Shown piece after piece: positions 27,549 to 35,185 of a DNA stretch of 56,840 nt (positions within the stretch are counted from its first letter, which is position 1; the number at the start of each line of letters is the position of its first letter). This DNA is from Gluconacetobacter takamatsuzukensis (GTDB lineage Bacteria; Pseudomonadota; Alphaproteobacteria; Acetobacterales; Acetobacteraceae), in NCBI RefSeq assembly GCF_014174275.1, contig NZ_JABEQK010000016.1, positions 1 to 56,840 of the forward strand, read 5' to 3'. Position numbers and translations under genes: made by a program. A model generated the notes under the pieces. The model saw nothing but the letters and a program-made list of their open reading frames with translations. It was not told where the DNA came from and did no database searches.

Positions 27549-28124
27549 ATGCAATTTCGTCAGATGGTTCGGGGTGGTGCCGTGATCGCCGCGCTGGCTC
27601 TCAGCGCGGCCACGATGCCCGCATACGCACAGGGTACGGTGCGCGTCGTTGATGCGCAGGGACATCAGATAGGCATTCTGGTCCCGGTCCACAACATTTC
27701 CACTGTTCCAGCTATGCCTGACATCGCGATGTTCGATGCCCTCGATCGCATGATGGCGCGGGAGATGGCTGTCATGGAGGCGACCGACCGGGAACTGATG
27801 GCACAATTGAATCGCCCCTTACGTGCCGTTCCGGCTATCGATCGCGATGTGCCGAACCAGAGCATGTCCTGGCAAAGTGTCGAGATGGTCCACGTCGGGG
27901 GCCCGACGGCCTCATGCATCCAGACTGTCACGGTGACATCGGACGGTCAGTCGGCACCAATCGTTCATACCTCTAGCACGGGAGGTCAGGCCTGTGCGGC
28001 ACTCACCGCGCCGTTGGCGGTCAAGGGATTCGAGCAGAGGGGGATGGACAGCCCGGTTCTCTTCCACGCCGGAGACAGGCATATGGCGGCTCCAGAGGGT
28101 GAGCACGGCCGAAACGCCCTGTAA
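27549..28124 (+). CDS. Exported hypothetical protein, 191 aa
   Basis: A clear Sec signal peptide, VIAALALSAATMPAYAQG with cleavage after AYA, follows a strong GGAGG ribosome site. The mature part has VRVVDAQGHQIGILVPV, a methionine-rich helix (LDRMMAREMAVME) and two cysteines (SCIQ, QACAAL) that could form a disulphide. It should be periplasmic or surface-exposed. I do not recognise a family. It starts the envelope/stress cargo block. Confidence 0.75.
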   Translation: MQFRQMVRGGAVIAALALSAATMPAYAQGTVRVVDAQGHQIGILVPVHNISTVPAMPDIAMFDALDRMMAREMAVMEATDRELMAQLNRPLRAVPAIDRDVPNQSMSWQSVEMVHVGGPTASCIQTVTVTSDGQSAPIVHTSSTGGQACAALTAPLAVKGFEQRGMDSPVLFHAGDRHMAAPEGEHGRNAL

Positions 28125-28565
28125 GAGCAGCGGCGGTTCGGTGTTGCCGGGCCGCCGTAATGACGCCGTCCCAACTTTGGCGAGTCCAAGGGTGATCTAC
28201 TGAAGCCTGGACGGGATATTTTATGTATTGTCGTAATTTTAAAGGTATATATTCTGAAAGACAGAATAATTATATAAAATATTTTATGGAAATCATGCTT
28301 GTTGCGGCCGGACGAGATCATCGCCTGCATATGTCCTGGCCTGCGCTTCGCTCCCCCTCTTGACGACGCAAAAATCTCTTCCAATCTTCCTTTCGCCAGA
28401 CGCCACCGGGTCTGGCATCGGCTCCATGAGCAGAAACAACTGGGATCCATGTTGCTTTGATTGGAGGATGTGGATGTCGAAGCTGAAAGGGCTTTATTCT
28501 CGCTATCGCCGCTCCCTGCGCACGGCCGCCCGGAGATGGCGTAATCGACTGGAAGGAGACGTGTC
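28125..28565. other. AT-rich regulatory gap with an inverted repeat and a doubtful ORF
   Basis: This 440-bp stretch is unusually AT-rich between 28220 and 28290. It holds the inverted repeat TATTCTG/CAGAATA (28250-28268), a possible operator. A short ORF ending at 28572 (with MWMSKLKGLYSRYRRSLRTA, very basic) overlaps the next start and could be a small peptide gene; I cannot support it firmly. Confidence 0.4.
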
Positions 28566-28835
28566 ATGGTAACGCGTCCCTTCTTTGGTGACGACCCGCT
28601 GGCACAGCGTGTCCTCCCCGTGCTCCGCCGTCTTGGTCATGATGGACGGGGCGTCACCCTGACGTCGCTGGTGGCCTATACGGGCATACCGGGGGTCAGA
28701 CTCCGCGCCACGCTGGAGCGCCTGGTCCAATCTGGAGCGGTCATGCCCGCCGGGCGTGACCCCCTGGCGTCTGATCTCGCATTCCGTCTGCCCCTGCATG
28801 CAAGTGTCGCGCCGTCGCTTCCGGTCGCAGCATAA
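28566..28835 (+). CDS. Small winged-helix-like protein, 89 aa
   Basis: The ATG follows GGAAGGAGACGTGTC. The product, with VLRRLGHDGRGVTLTSLVAY, GIPGVRLRATLERLVQSGAV and a short loop, has the helix-turn-helix-wing rhythm of a winged-helix domain (a LTSLVAYTGIP turn, then a recognition-like helix). It may be a transcription regulator of the stress block. I do not recognise a specific family. Confidence 0.6.
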   Translation: MVTRPFFGDDPLAQRVLPVLRRLGHDGRGVTLTSLVAYTGIPGVRLRATLERLVQSGAVMPAGRDPLASDLAFRLPLHASVAPSLPVAA

Positions 28836-28999
28836 GGCGCGGGCAGCGCGCATTGAACCGGAACGCACCCTCCTCGGAACCGGGCAATCGTCCCCGTTTG
28901 GACGAACGCTGGAACGGGAGGGCAACTGTCGGTTGCGGGGTCTCTCGTTGAGAGGCCCCGCGTCCGAAGGCCATGTGCCGAAGCAGCGAGAGCAAGGAG

Positions 29000-29650
29000 A
29001 TGTCGAGCCTTATCCATTTTCTCAACCTGGCGGCGCTCCAGCATTATTGGCGTAGCCGCGCCTATGCGTCCTGGGCGGGAGGAACGAAGCGGCCGATACG
29101 GTCATGCCCCGATCGAGAGACAGATCGGAAAGAACCGGCGTCCGATCAACCCGGACCTCTTCACAGGCGGGAAGCGCCACGCCTCGCTACCATTCTGGGC
29201 CTGATGCTGCCGTTCGGCTTCGCTGTGCCGGCCTGCGCTCACGCCCAGCATGATACGATCGCATGCGAGCGGGAGACGCAGACGATGGACATACCGTCCA
29301 TGTCGTTATCCCGCGCCGTTCAGACATTTATCCACCAGACCGGATGTCCGGTTCTTGTCGACCCGACCCTCCTGGCGGGGCGCAATGCTGTGGCCGTGAA
29401 TGGTTCCTTTACGCCGCGGGACGCCCTGGCGCACCTCTTCGGGGCCGCGCATGTGGACGTCACCGCCACCATTTCGGGCCTGAGCGTCAGTCCCATAGAT
29501 GCCCAGGCATTGGCTTCGGGCAGCCCCCTGCATGACTCGGACGATAAAACAGTCGCCACGTCGCGGATGCTCCCCGGAGTATCGCAGGCGCGATTGAACG
29601 ACGGCGCGGCGAAACCGCAACATCCGATCTCTTCTCGTGAGCCAGCCTGA
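29000..29650 (+). CDS. Exported STN (secretin/TonB short N-terminal) domain protein, about 216 aa
   Basis: After a hydrophobic export segment, ATILGLMLPFGFAVPACAHA, the sequence MDIPSMSLSRAVQTFIHQTG, LVDPTLLAGRNAVAVNGSF and TPRDALAHLFGAAHVDVTA matches the STN domain. STN domains occur at the N-terminus of TonB receptors and secretins and bind partner proteins in the periplasm; here it stands alone. The N-terminal 70 residues before the signal are poorly conserved in appearance and the start is uncertain: 28973 and 29000 both have GGAG too close to the ATG. The true start may be nearer the signal segment. Confidence 0.65.
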   Translation: MSSLIHFLNLAALQHYWRSRAYASWAGGTKRPIRSCPDRETDRKEPASDQPGPLHRREAPRLATILGLMLPFGFAVPACAHAQHDTIACERETQTMDIPSMSLSRAVQTFIHQTGCPVLVDPTLLAGRNAVAVNGSFTPRDALAHLFGAAHVDVTATISGLSVSPIDAQALASGSPLHDSDDKTVATSRMLPGVSQARLNDGAAKPQHPISSREPA

Positions 29651-29660
29651 GGAGTGCATC

Positions 29661-30038
29661 ATGACCCTTCATGCTCATACACACGACAGAAGCGCGCCGC
29701 CCTCGCCATTCCAGGCGGATCTCGATCTACCCACCGTGCTGGCAGACTATCTCGGCGATGACGAGAAGGGGCGGGGATATATCGCCCTCATGCGTCGAGC
29801 GGCAGATCACGGGATTTATGACCGGATCGTCCGCTGGGGAACCTCGCCCAGGCCGGAAGCCACGACAGTGGCGGTGGTGCGGATGCTGCTGCCGTCGACG
29901 GACCGCATGCAAATGGCGAACATCCTTGGCATGTCGTTGGAAAGCCTCGAAGAGCGGCTGGCCCTCGTATTGCCAAGGGGCGTGCGAGATTATGCTAGGA
30001 CATTGTCCTGCCGACTTCCCCACTGGCACCGCTTTTGA
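29661..30038 (+). CDS. YidB/DUF937-like protein, 125 aa
   Basis: GAGGAG precedes the ATG at 29661, 10 bp after the previous stop. The sequence LPTVLADYLGDDEKG, DHGIYDRIVRWGTSPRPEAT, QMANILGMSLESLEERLALV and LPRGVRDYAR follows the pattern of the YidB/DUF937 family (Gly-rich turn with a tryptophan, then a helical pair ending LP). The function of that family is unknown. The assignment is by pattern and is tentative. Confidence 0.6.
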   Translation: MTLHAHTHDRSAPPSPFQADLDLPTVLADYLGDDEKGRGYIALMRRAADHGIYDRIVRWGTSPRPEATTVAVVRMLLPSTDRMQMANILGMSLESLEERLALVLPRGVRDYARTLSCRLPHWHRF

Positions 30039-30089
30039 GCAAAGGCGGCACGAGCGGCAATGATCCTGCCGCTCGTCCAGAGCACGTGT

Positions 30090-30284
30090 TCAGTCGGAAT
30101 GCGGATCTGCGTCCATGTCTGACGGGTCGAGAGGTTCGACCAGCCCCTCCTTGTCCGGGTCGATCGGCGGCTCTTCTTCGTCAGGAGCCGGCGCGGGGCG
30201 CGGGGGCGCCTCTTTCTTTCGGGCAGGAAGGGGAGGCGGCTCGAAGGGGCGATGACCGCCCATGATCCGTATCGGGTCGTGCAT
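30090..30284 (-). CDS. Proline-rich hypothetical protein, 64 aa
   Basis: The leftward ORF from ATG 30284, after GGAGAGTGACACC, reads MHDPIRIMGGHRPFEPPPLP and continues with alternating proline and acidic residues to DPSDMDADPHSD. The composition suggests an intrinsically disordered protein. It is convergent with the YidB-like gene and divergent from psiE. The ribosome site and lack of overlap with other genes support it, but the function is unknown. Confidence 0.5.
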   Translation of the reverse strand: MHDPIRIMGGHRPFEPPPLPARKKEAPPRPAPAPDEEEPPIDPDKEGLVEPLDPSDMDADPHSD

Positions 30285-30361
30285 GGTGTCACTCTCCACC
30301 GAAAGGCCAGACGGAAATAATCAAGCATCAGAGTTTTCAGCACTTCGATCGGAAAACGGTT

Positions 30362-30919
30362 ATGGAAGATATCTCCATGAAACGTTCCTGGCACGGCAGG
30401 GACTGGTCCCGCCTCATCAGGCTGTTCAGTGGTCTGACATTCTATGAGCGTTTCGAACAGGCGATTATTCTGATCCTGATCGCGCTCATCATGCTGGTCA
30501 CGGCAACCGCGACGATTCATCTGCTTGGTGCGGTCTGGCATCTTGTTGTCGATGTCGGGATCGATCCCATCAACCAGAATATCTTTCAGGCGATTTTCGG
30601 TGCGATCTTCACCGTCATCATCGCCCTTGAGTTCAAGCATTCCCTGCTGGTCGTTCTCGCACAGCACGAGAATGTCATTCGGGTAAGAACCATCGTTCTG
30701 ATCGCTCTTTTGGCTATCGCGCGCAAGTTCATTCTCCTGGACCTGCATGATGTGACCGCCAATGAACTCTTCGCTCTTTCGGCGGCTGTTCTTGCCCTGG
30801 GCATCGTCTACTGGCTGGTTCGAGAACAGGATGCGCGCGTTGCGCGCGATGCCAGGGAACAGGAACGTCTTGAAGAAAAAGCCGCATCACCGCGCATGGC
30901 TGGGAAGTCTTCAACCTGA
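30362..30919 (+). CDS. psiE: PsiE-family membrane protein, about 185 aa
   Basis: The protein has four membrane segments: ILILIALIMLVTATATIHLL, an amphipathic second stretch near IFQAIFGAIFTVIIALEF, VLIALLAIARKFIL and LSAAVLALGIVYWLV. The blocks FGAIFTVIIALEFKHSL and TIVLIALLAIARKFILLDL are the PsiE family signature. PsiE is named for phosphate-starvation induction; its activity is unknown, and it recurs in horizontally moved stress-tolerance loci with Hsp20. An in-frame ATG at 30377, with GGAAG 8 bases upstream, is an equally good start. Confidence 0.85.
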   Translation: MEDISMKRSWHGRDWSRLIRLFSGLTFYERFEQAIILILIALIMLVTATATIHLLGAVWHLVVDVGIDPINQNIFQAIFGAIFTVIIALEFKHSLLVVLAQHENVIRVRTIVLIALLAIARKFILLDLHDVTANELFALSAAVLALGIVYWLVREQDARVARDAREQERLEEKAASPRMAGKSST

Positions 30920-30973
30920 ATGAGGGAGGCAGGAGCGGCACCCATATGGCGCCGGCTCCTGCCGTGACTCGGA

Positions 30974-31324
30974 CTACATCGCCCGCGACGAAGCCGTATC
31001 TCTCACCGTATCTAAGTCAGAAAATGTCAGACGGTCTGTGTCGATCGCTCTGAACGGCGGAATCGGTTGCCCGGGATAATAGACCGGCCCCTTATAATTC
31101 TGATCCAACTGGCTTTCGTTCAACCTGTCGACCAGCATATTGCCGGTGCCGTCCGCATAATGGCTACGAGGTTCACTTCCCCGGGCCATGGCGGCGGACC
31201 GTGCCGCGTCTGTGCTGGACGACCCTTGGATCTTTCGAACAAGATCATCGGCATGCGCACCCGGTTGGCTCAGCACAGGTAAAACCAGGACCGCACACCA
31301 TAGAAAACCTCTCGTTCTTCTCAT
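30974..31324 (-). CDS. Exported hypothetical protein, 116 aa
   Basis: A signal peptide, FLWCAVLVLPVLSQPGAHA with cleavage after AHA, precedes a hydrophilic mature part containing SHYADGTGNMLVDRLNESQL and YYPGQPIPPF. I chose ATG 31324, which has AAAGG eight bases upstream; the ATG at 31330 is too close. It lies downstream of hsp20 on the same strand, separated by a strong hairpin. Likely periplasmic; no family recognised. Confidence 0.65.
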   Translation of the reverse strand: MRRTRGFLWCAVLVLPVLSQPGAHADDLVRKIQGSSSTDAARSAAMARGSEPRSHYADGTGNMLVDRLNESQLDQNYKGPVYYPGQPIPPFRAIDTDRLTFSDLDTVRDTASSRAM

Positions 31325-31343
31325 GCTCATGACCTTTCGAGAC

Positions 31344-31373
31344 TTCCCCCGGCCTGCTGAATGACCGGGGGAA
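31344..31373. terminator. Perfect 9-bp hairpin between hsp20 and the exported-protein gene
   Basis: The arms TTCCCCCGG (31344-31352) and CCGGGGGAA (31365-31373) are perfect. The T-run (ATTTTT) is on the rightward side, so on sequence alone it terminates rightward transcripts. The nearest rightward gene is psiE, 425 bp away. For leftward hsp20 transcripts it may act only as a stabilising or attenuating stem. Confidence 0.5.
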
Positions 31374-31389
31374 ATTTTTCGTCATGCCA

Positions 31390-31872
31390 TCAGGCAGCTT
31401 CTTTCTGCGCCTCGATCCGGGGCACATCCTCTCCGCGGCGTGCCGTGGACGACGTAATCGTGATACGGCGCGGTTTCATCGCTTCCGGTATTTCGCGCTT
31501 CAAAATGATGGACAGAAGCCCATTTTCGAAACGCGCATCCGTTACTTTCATATGCTCGGCCAGGTCGAAGCGACGTTCGAACTCTCTGCCGGCAATGCCG
31601 CGATGGATATACTCGGTCGAGCTTTGCTGTTCCGGCTCCTTTCGCCCTGTCACGATCAGAGTGTTTCGTTCCTGCGTGATCGCGAGGTCATTCTCGGCAA
31701 GTCCGGCCACCGCCATGTCGATCCGGTAATCATCCTCACCTGTCTTGACGATATCGTAAGGTGGCCAGTTATCGGCCGTCGGAATCCGGCTGGCGAGATC
31801 AATGGCGTTCAGCATTCTGTCAAACCCCACACTCGAACGGAACAGGGGGGCAAAATCAACCGTGGCTCTCAT
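31390..31872 (-). CDS. Hsp20/alpha-crystallin small heat-shock protein, 160 aa
   Basis: The alpha-crystallin domain covers roughly residues 38-130: PPYDIVKTGEDDYRIDMAVA, ENDLAITQERNTLIVTGRKE, FERRFDLAEHMKVTDARFEN and GLLSIILKREIPE. The C-terminal tail carries the PRRITI motif used for oligomer assembly. The N-terminal FAPLFRSSVGFDRMLNAID is like IbpA. It is a cytoplasmic holdase for unfolding proteins. ATG 31872 has GGAGG eight bases upstream; ATG 31878 is too close. With PsiE it suggests a stress-tolerance cargo block. Confidence 0.93.
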   Translation of the reverse strand: MRATVDFAPLFRSSVGFDRMLNAIDLASRIPTADNWPPYDIVKTGEDDYRIDMAVAGLAENDLAITQERNTLIVTGRKEPEQQSSTEYIHRGIAGREFERRFDLAEHMKVTDARFENGLLSIILKREIPEAMKPRRITITSSTARRGEDVPRIEAQKEAA

Positions 31873-32149
31873 AGCCATATCCTCCTTCTGAGCAACATGG
31901 GCACAAGATCAATGCAACGTATGGCTGCATGCTGGCCCCTCTCGGCGGCCAGCGATCCTGATCTGGGTTTCCCCTTGATATGTTCAAGGGGCCGGAGGCG
32001 TTCAGGAATCTGGTTCCGTCCGTATCGGATTTTATCATTCTTCGGCCTCCCATTTTCTGCTCGCTCAGATCGCTTTGGACAAGGGAAGCCAGAATTCTGT
32101 CGGTCCCGCAGCCCCGTTCGATACGGTCCTCTCGCTATTTCCGGCTTGT

Positions 32150-32187
32150 CTAGGACCGATCTCGCCCCCCGGTGAGATCGGTCCTAG
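32150..32187. promoter_or_regulatory. Perfect 14-bp inverted repeat upstream of the rdfS-repA-parA operon
   Basis: The arms CTAGGACCGATCTC (32150-32163) and GAGATCGGTCCTAG (32174-32187) match exactly, with a 10-bp GC-rich spacer. It lies 84 bp before the RdfS-like start. No T-run follows. Candidate roles are an operator for the rdfS promoter, a partition site, or an origin-of-transfer stem. Except for it, the 390-bp gap 31880-32271 shows nothing else firm. Confidence 0.6.
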
Positions 32188-32271
32188 TCCCGGAAGACCC
32201 GGCTCCGCCACGCTGATCCCTGCTGGCCGCATCTGTCCCGCGGCCCCAGACAGCGAACACGGAGCCATCTC

Positions 32272-32565
32272 ATGTCCGCCAATTACAGCGACCTGCCGCC
32301 GCGCTATCTGCGCACGCCCGACGCCTCGCGCTTCGTCGGACTTTCCATTCGCACCCTGGAAAAACATCGGATTTACGGCACCGGACCGCGCTACTCGAAG
32401 CTCGGCGGCCGCGTGGTCTATCGGGTCGATGAACTGCAGGCCTGGGTCGAGAGCGGAGCACGCGCCCACACCTCGGACACCACCGCCGGCACCGTGCCGG
32501 CGGCCGCACGGCAAAGCCCGCTGATCCCGCCGACACCGGCGACCTCACATGGGAACCGCCGCTGA
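32272..32565 (+). CDS. RdfS/AlpA-like helix-turn-helix excisionase, 97 aa
   Basis: The winged-helix block, YLRTPDASRFVGLSIRTLEK followed by GPRYSKLGGRVVYRVDELQ and AWVESG, is the HTH_17/AlpA-Xis type. A proline-rich tail ends at the RepA start. In mesorhizobial ICEs the recombination directionality factor RdfS is this type of protein and is the target of FseA activation. Its overlap by one base with repA (ending TGATG) shows a shared operon. By analogy it should turn the serine recombinase toward excision, although RdfS there partners a tyrosine recombinase, so the pairing is uncertain. Confidence 0.75.
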   Translation: MSANYSDLPPRYLRTPDASRFVGLSIRTLEKHRIYGTGPRYSKLGGRVVYRVDELQAWVESGARAHTSDTTAGTVPAAARQSPLIPPTPATSHGNRR

Positions 32566-33629
32566 TGCGCACGTCCGACTGGAACCATTCCGAGCGCGCG
32601 AAGCTCGCGGTGTTCCGTGCCATCCCCGGCACACTCGCTCCGCGCGACGCGCAGGATCTGATGGCGTTTCCGTTCTTCAGCCTGTCCAAGGCATCGCGGA
32701 TTGTACCGATCGATTTCCGGACTCCGGACGTCACAATCCGGGTTGAGACGTCAGCCGAACATGGCATGGCGACGATCTGGGATGCCGACGTGCTGATCTG
32801 GGCGGCGAGCCAGATCGTGGAAGCACGCGACGCGGGTCGTTGCACGTCGCGTCTGATGGTGGCGACACCGCATGAAATCCTGGCCTTCATCGGCCGGGGC
32901 GACAGCGCACGGGATTACCAACGGCTGGAAGCGGCCCTCGACCGGCTGCAATCCACCACGATCAAGACTTCACTGCGCCACGCCGGTGCGGGACAGTTGC
33001 ACCGGTTTTCCTGGATCAATGAATGGAAGCGGCATACCACGCAGGAAGGCCGTGCCCGCGTGGTCGAGCTGATCCTGCCGGACTGGTTTTACCAGGCCGT
33101 GCTTGATGACGCGCTGGTGTTGACCATCGACCCAGCCTATTTCCGGCTGACCGGCGGAATGGAGCGTTGGCTCTATCGGCTGGTCCGCAAGCATGGCGGC
33201 CGCCAGCGTTCAGGCTGGAAATTTGATTTCCACGTCCTGCATCTCAAATCAGCCAGTCTGTCCCCCTATCGTCGCTTCGCGTTCGAACTCCGCGGCATCG
33301 TCCAGCGGCAGCCATTGCCCGGCTATCGTCTGGCGGTCGAGCGGACAGCTGACGGGCGTGAAATCCTGACCTTTTCCCACGACAAATTATCCACAGGGCT
33401 ATGTGGACAAACTGTGAGTCCGTCCGTGCTATCGGGAACGCCCGAACCGGCGGAAGCCGTGATTTCGGGAACAGCGAAGCCGTGCTTATGTGAACAAAAA
33501 TCGCCGAATCGCGACATTGAATCAGAGGGTTATGGCACCCTTAACTTAGAATCTAACGTAAAAGACTCTAACTTTAAAGATGTTGGCACCCCGCCCGATC
33601 TGTGGATAACCCCCGGAGAGGGGCGGTGA
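32565..33629 (+). CDS. repA: RepA-type replication initiator, 354 aa
   Basis: The protein matches the alphaproteobacterial replication initiator A family: LMAFPFFSLSKASRIVPIDF, ATIWDADVLIWAASQIVEA, HEILAFIGRGDSARDYQRLE, and FRLTGGMERWLYRLVRKHGG. It probably initiates replication of the excised element. The last 80 residues are low-complexity and their DNA holds two perfect DnaA boxes and an AT-rich block, so the gene may overlap its own origin. It overlaps the gene before it and shares TGA/GTG bases with parA after it. Confidence 0.88.
   Translation: MRTSDWNHSERAKLAVFRAIPGTLAPRDAQDLMAFPFFSLSKASRIVPIDFRTPDVTIRVETSAEHGMATIWDADVLIWAASQIVEARDAGRCTSRLMVATPHEILAFIGRGDSARDYQRLEAALDRLQSTTIKTSLRHAGAGQLHRFSWINEWKRHTTQEGRARVVELILPDWFYQAVLDDALVLTIDPAYFRLTGGMERWLYRLVRKHGGRQRSGWKFDFHVLHLKSASLSPYRRFAFELRGIVQRQPLPGYRLAVERTADGREILTFSHDKLSTGLCGQTVSPSVLSGTPEPAEAVISGTAKPCLCEQKSPNRDIESEGYGTLNLESNVKDSNFKDVGTPPDLWITPGEGR
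33387..33609. other. Candidate replication origin inside the 3' end of repA
   Basis: A perfect DnaA box TTATCCACA lies at 33387-33395 and an inverted one, TGTGGATAA, at 33601-33609. Between them is an AT-rich stretch (33540-33580) with TCTAAC at 33552 and 33567, one helical-turn-and-a-half apart, and a related CTTAAC at 33540. It is flanked by direct repeats TGGCACCC at 33533 and 33584. This is the layout expected of an origin: DnaA boxes, short repeats and an unwinding element. It is inferred from sequence only. Confidence 0.5.
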
Positions 33630-34264
33630 TCGTGGCCTTCCTCAACCAGAAGGGTGGCGTCGGCAAGACCACGTTGGCGCTGCATCTCGCGGGCCAATGG
33701 GCTCGGGAAGGCCGGCGCGTGACGGTCATCGATGCCGACCCGCAGGGCTCGGCGCTGGACTGGTCGGCGCAGCGGGCGCGGGAGGGACTGCCACGGCTGT
33801 TCGGCGTGATCGGGCTGGCGCGCGATACGCTGCACCACGAGACGCCGGCCCTGGCTCAGGGGATGGATCACGTCGTCATCGACGGTCCTCCGCGCGTGGC
33901 GGCGCTGCTGCGCTCCGCCCTGCTGGCTGCCGACCTGGTGCTGATCCCAGCCCAACCGTCGCCGTTCGACGGCTGGGCTTCAGCCGAAATGCTGCGGCTG
34001 CTGGCGGAAGCACGCCTTTTCCGTCCCGGTCTGCTGGCCCGTTTCGTGCTGAATCGCTGCGCCGCGCGCACGGTCATTGCCCGCGAGACCCGGCTGGCGC
34101 TGGCCGGGCATGAACCGGCGGCATTGTCGGCGCGGATCGGCCAGCGGGTCGCTTTCGCCGATGCTGCACGTTCCGGCCGCCTGGTCTGTGACCTGCGTCC
34201 GCAGGGGATCGCAGCTCGTGAAATCGCCGCCCTGACGGCCGAGATCGGGAGGCTGGTGTCATGA
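33626..34264 (+). CDS. parA: ParA-family partition ATPase, 212 aa
   Basis: The deviant Walker A motif NQKGGVGKTTLAL is at residues 6-18, followed by VTVIDADPQGSALDW and the Walker B region HVVIDGPPRV. The length fits the short ParA/MinD-like class that lacks an N-terminal HTH. I chose the GTG at 33626 (GGAG seven bases upstream), which overlaps the repA stop; an in-frame GTG at 33602 is the alternative. It should position or segregate the circular form with the ribbon-helix-helix protein downstream or the distant ParB. Confidence 0.92.
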   Translation: MIVAFLNQKGGVGKTTLALHLAGQWAREGRRVTVIDADPQGSALDWSAQRAREGLPRLFGVIGLARDTLHHETPALAQGMDHVVIDGPPRVAALLRSALLAADLVLIPAQPSPFDGWASAEMLRLLAEARLFRPGLLARFVLNRCAARTVIARETRLALAGHEPAALSARIGQRVAFADAARSGRLVCDLRPQGIAAREIAALTAEIGRLVS

Positions 34265-34452
34265 CCCTGCTGACCGGCGACAGCGCGCTCCTGATGCCCT
34301 GGCACGGCCCCTACGACATGATCCTGGTCGACCCGCCCTATGGCGATACGTCGCTCGCCTGGGATCGGCGCGTGGCGGATTGGCCGGGCAAGGCTCACGC
34401 CGCTCTGAGACTGCGTGGCCAGTTCCCGATCGGCGAAGGAATTTCGTCATGA
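34261..34452 (+). pseudogene. Truncated DNA methyltransferase with DPPY motif, 63 aa
   Basis: The ORF overlaps the parA stop (ATGA) and reads MTLLTGDSALLMPWHGPYDM, then ILVDPPYGDTSLAWDRRV. The DPPY tetrapeptide is the catalytic motif IV of N6-adenine/N4-cytosine methylases. Only this N-terminal piece remains: the AdoMet-binding FxGxG motif and target recognition part are missing and the frame ends in unrelated sequence. The rest was probably deleted internally, joining the remnant to the next gene. The short product is unlikely to methylate DNA. Confidence 0.65.
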
Positions 34453-34691
34453 CGGAGCGTCGCATGCGGCCCGGTTTCGCGGCGCGTCCCGCCGACCCGG
34501 AACGCTGGGTCAAGGCGCCGGACAAGTCCGCGACCACCAACCGCTTTACCGTCCGGCTGACTATCGACGTCACGCCGGCGCTGCGCGCGCGGCTCAAGGT
34601 CGCGGCGTTCCAGCGCGGCATGACGGTCGCTGACATGCTGCGCGCGCTGCTGGCCCGCGAGTTCCCGGAGAACCCAGGAGACACGCCATGA
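34449..34691 (+). CDS. ParG-like ribbon-helix-helix protein, 80 aa
   Basis: A basic flexible N-terminus (MTERRMRPGFAARP) precedes a ribbon-helix-helix fold: NRFTVRLTIDVTPALRARLK and VAAFQRGMTVADMLRALLA. This layout resembles ParG-type centromere-binding proteins, which have a mobile tail that stimulates ParA. It sits two genes after parA and overlaps both neighbours by 4 bp, so it is likely the ParA partner. AAGGA precedes the ATG. Confidence 0.75.
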   Translation: MTERRMRPGFAARPADPERWVKAPDKSATTNRFTVRLTIDVTPALRARLKVAAFQRGMTVADMLRALLAREFPENPGDTP

Positions 34692-35185
34692 ACGTCACAC
34701 CAAGGGTGGCTGCCGATCATGCGGCCGACACGCTCGCTCACGTCGAACTGACCTGGATCGAGAAGCGCATCGAGCATTGGATTCGTTTTGGTCGTGCCAC
34801 GCATGAGCAGGTTCTCGATCGTCGGCGGCGGATACTGAGCTTTCCGCCGGACAGCGTGTTCGCGTTCCTGCGCTGGGCGGCGAACGATTACGGCACGGTG
34901 GTGTCCTGCATCGACATCGTGCGCGTCACCCGTCCCGGCGAGCCCTATCAGACGGTGCCGTTCGTGCGCCCCGGTGGCGAGAGCCTGCTGCGCCAGAGCG
35001 GCTGGCCGAAGGTCCGCCTGGCGCTGGAAGCAATCGATCGCATCGAGGCGACCGGTATCGACCCCGTCGACGTGGCCCCCGAGCATTGGCGGCATCTGCA
35101 CAATCGGATGCTCTCCGGCCAGGCGTCCCGTCCCTACACACGCGACCGCCATGATGCCTGGCTGCGCCGGAGGGCGGTGTCATGA
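34688..35185 (+). CDS. DUF2840 protein, 165 aa
   Basis: The sequence HVELTWIEKRIEHWIRFGR, RRRILSFPPDSVFAFLRWAA, DYGTVVSCIDIVR and WPKVRLALEAIDRIEATGI matches DUF2840, a family found almost only between partition genes and traF on alphaproteobacterial mobile elements. Its role is unknown; linkage suggests conjugation or segregation. It overlaps both neighbouring genes by 4 bp (ATGA). Confidence 0.88.
   Translation: MNVTPRVAADHAADTLAHVELTWIEKRIEHWIRFGRATHEQVLDRRRRILSFPPDSVFAFLRWAANDYGTVVSCIDIVRVTRPGEPYQTVPFVRPGGESLLRQSGWPKVRLALEAIDRIEATGIDPVDVAPEHWRHLHNRMLSGQASRPYTRDRHDAWLRRRAVS

Noticed and set aside
29990-30748. 252-aa leftward ORF opposite psiE
   Set aside because: Its N-terminal part is antisense to PsiE and highly polar; only the smaller ORF 30090-30284 in another frame is plausible.
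31344-31373. Hairpin as a normal terminator for leftward hsp20
   Set aside because: Its T-run is on the wrong side for leftward transcription, so it is listed only as a hairpin with uncertain role.
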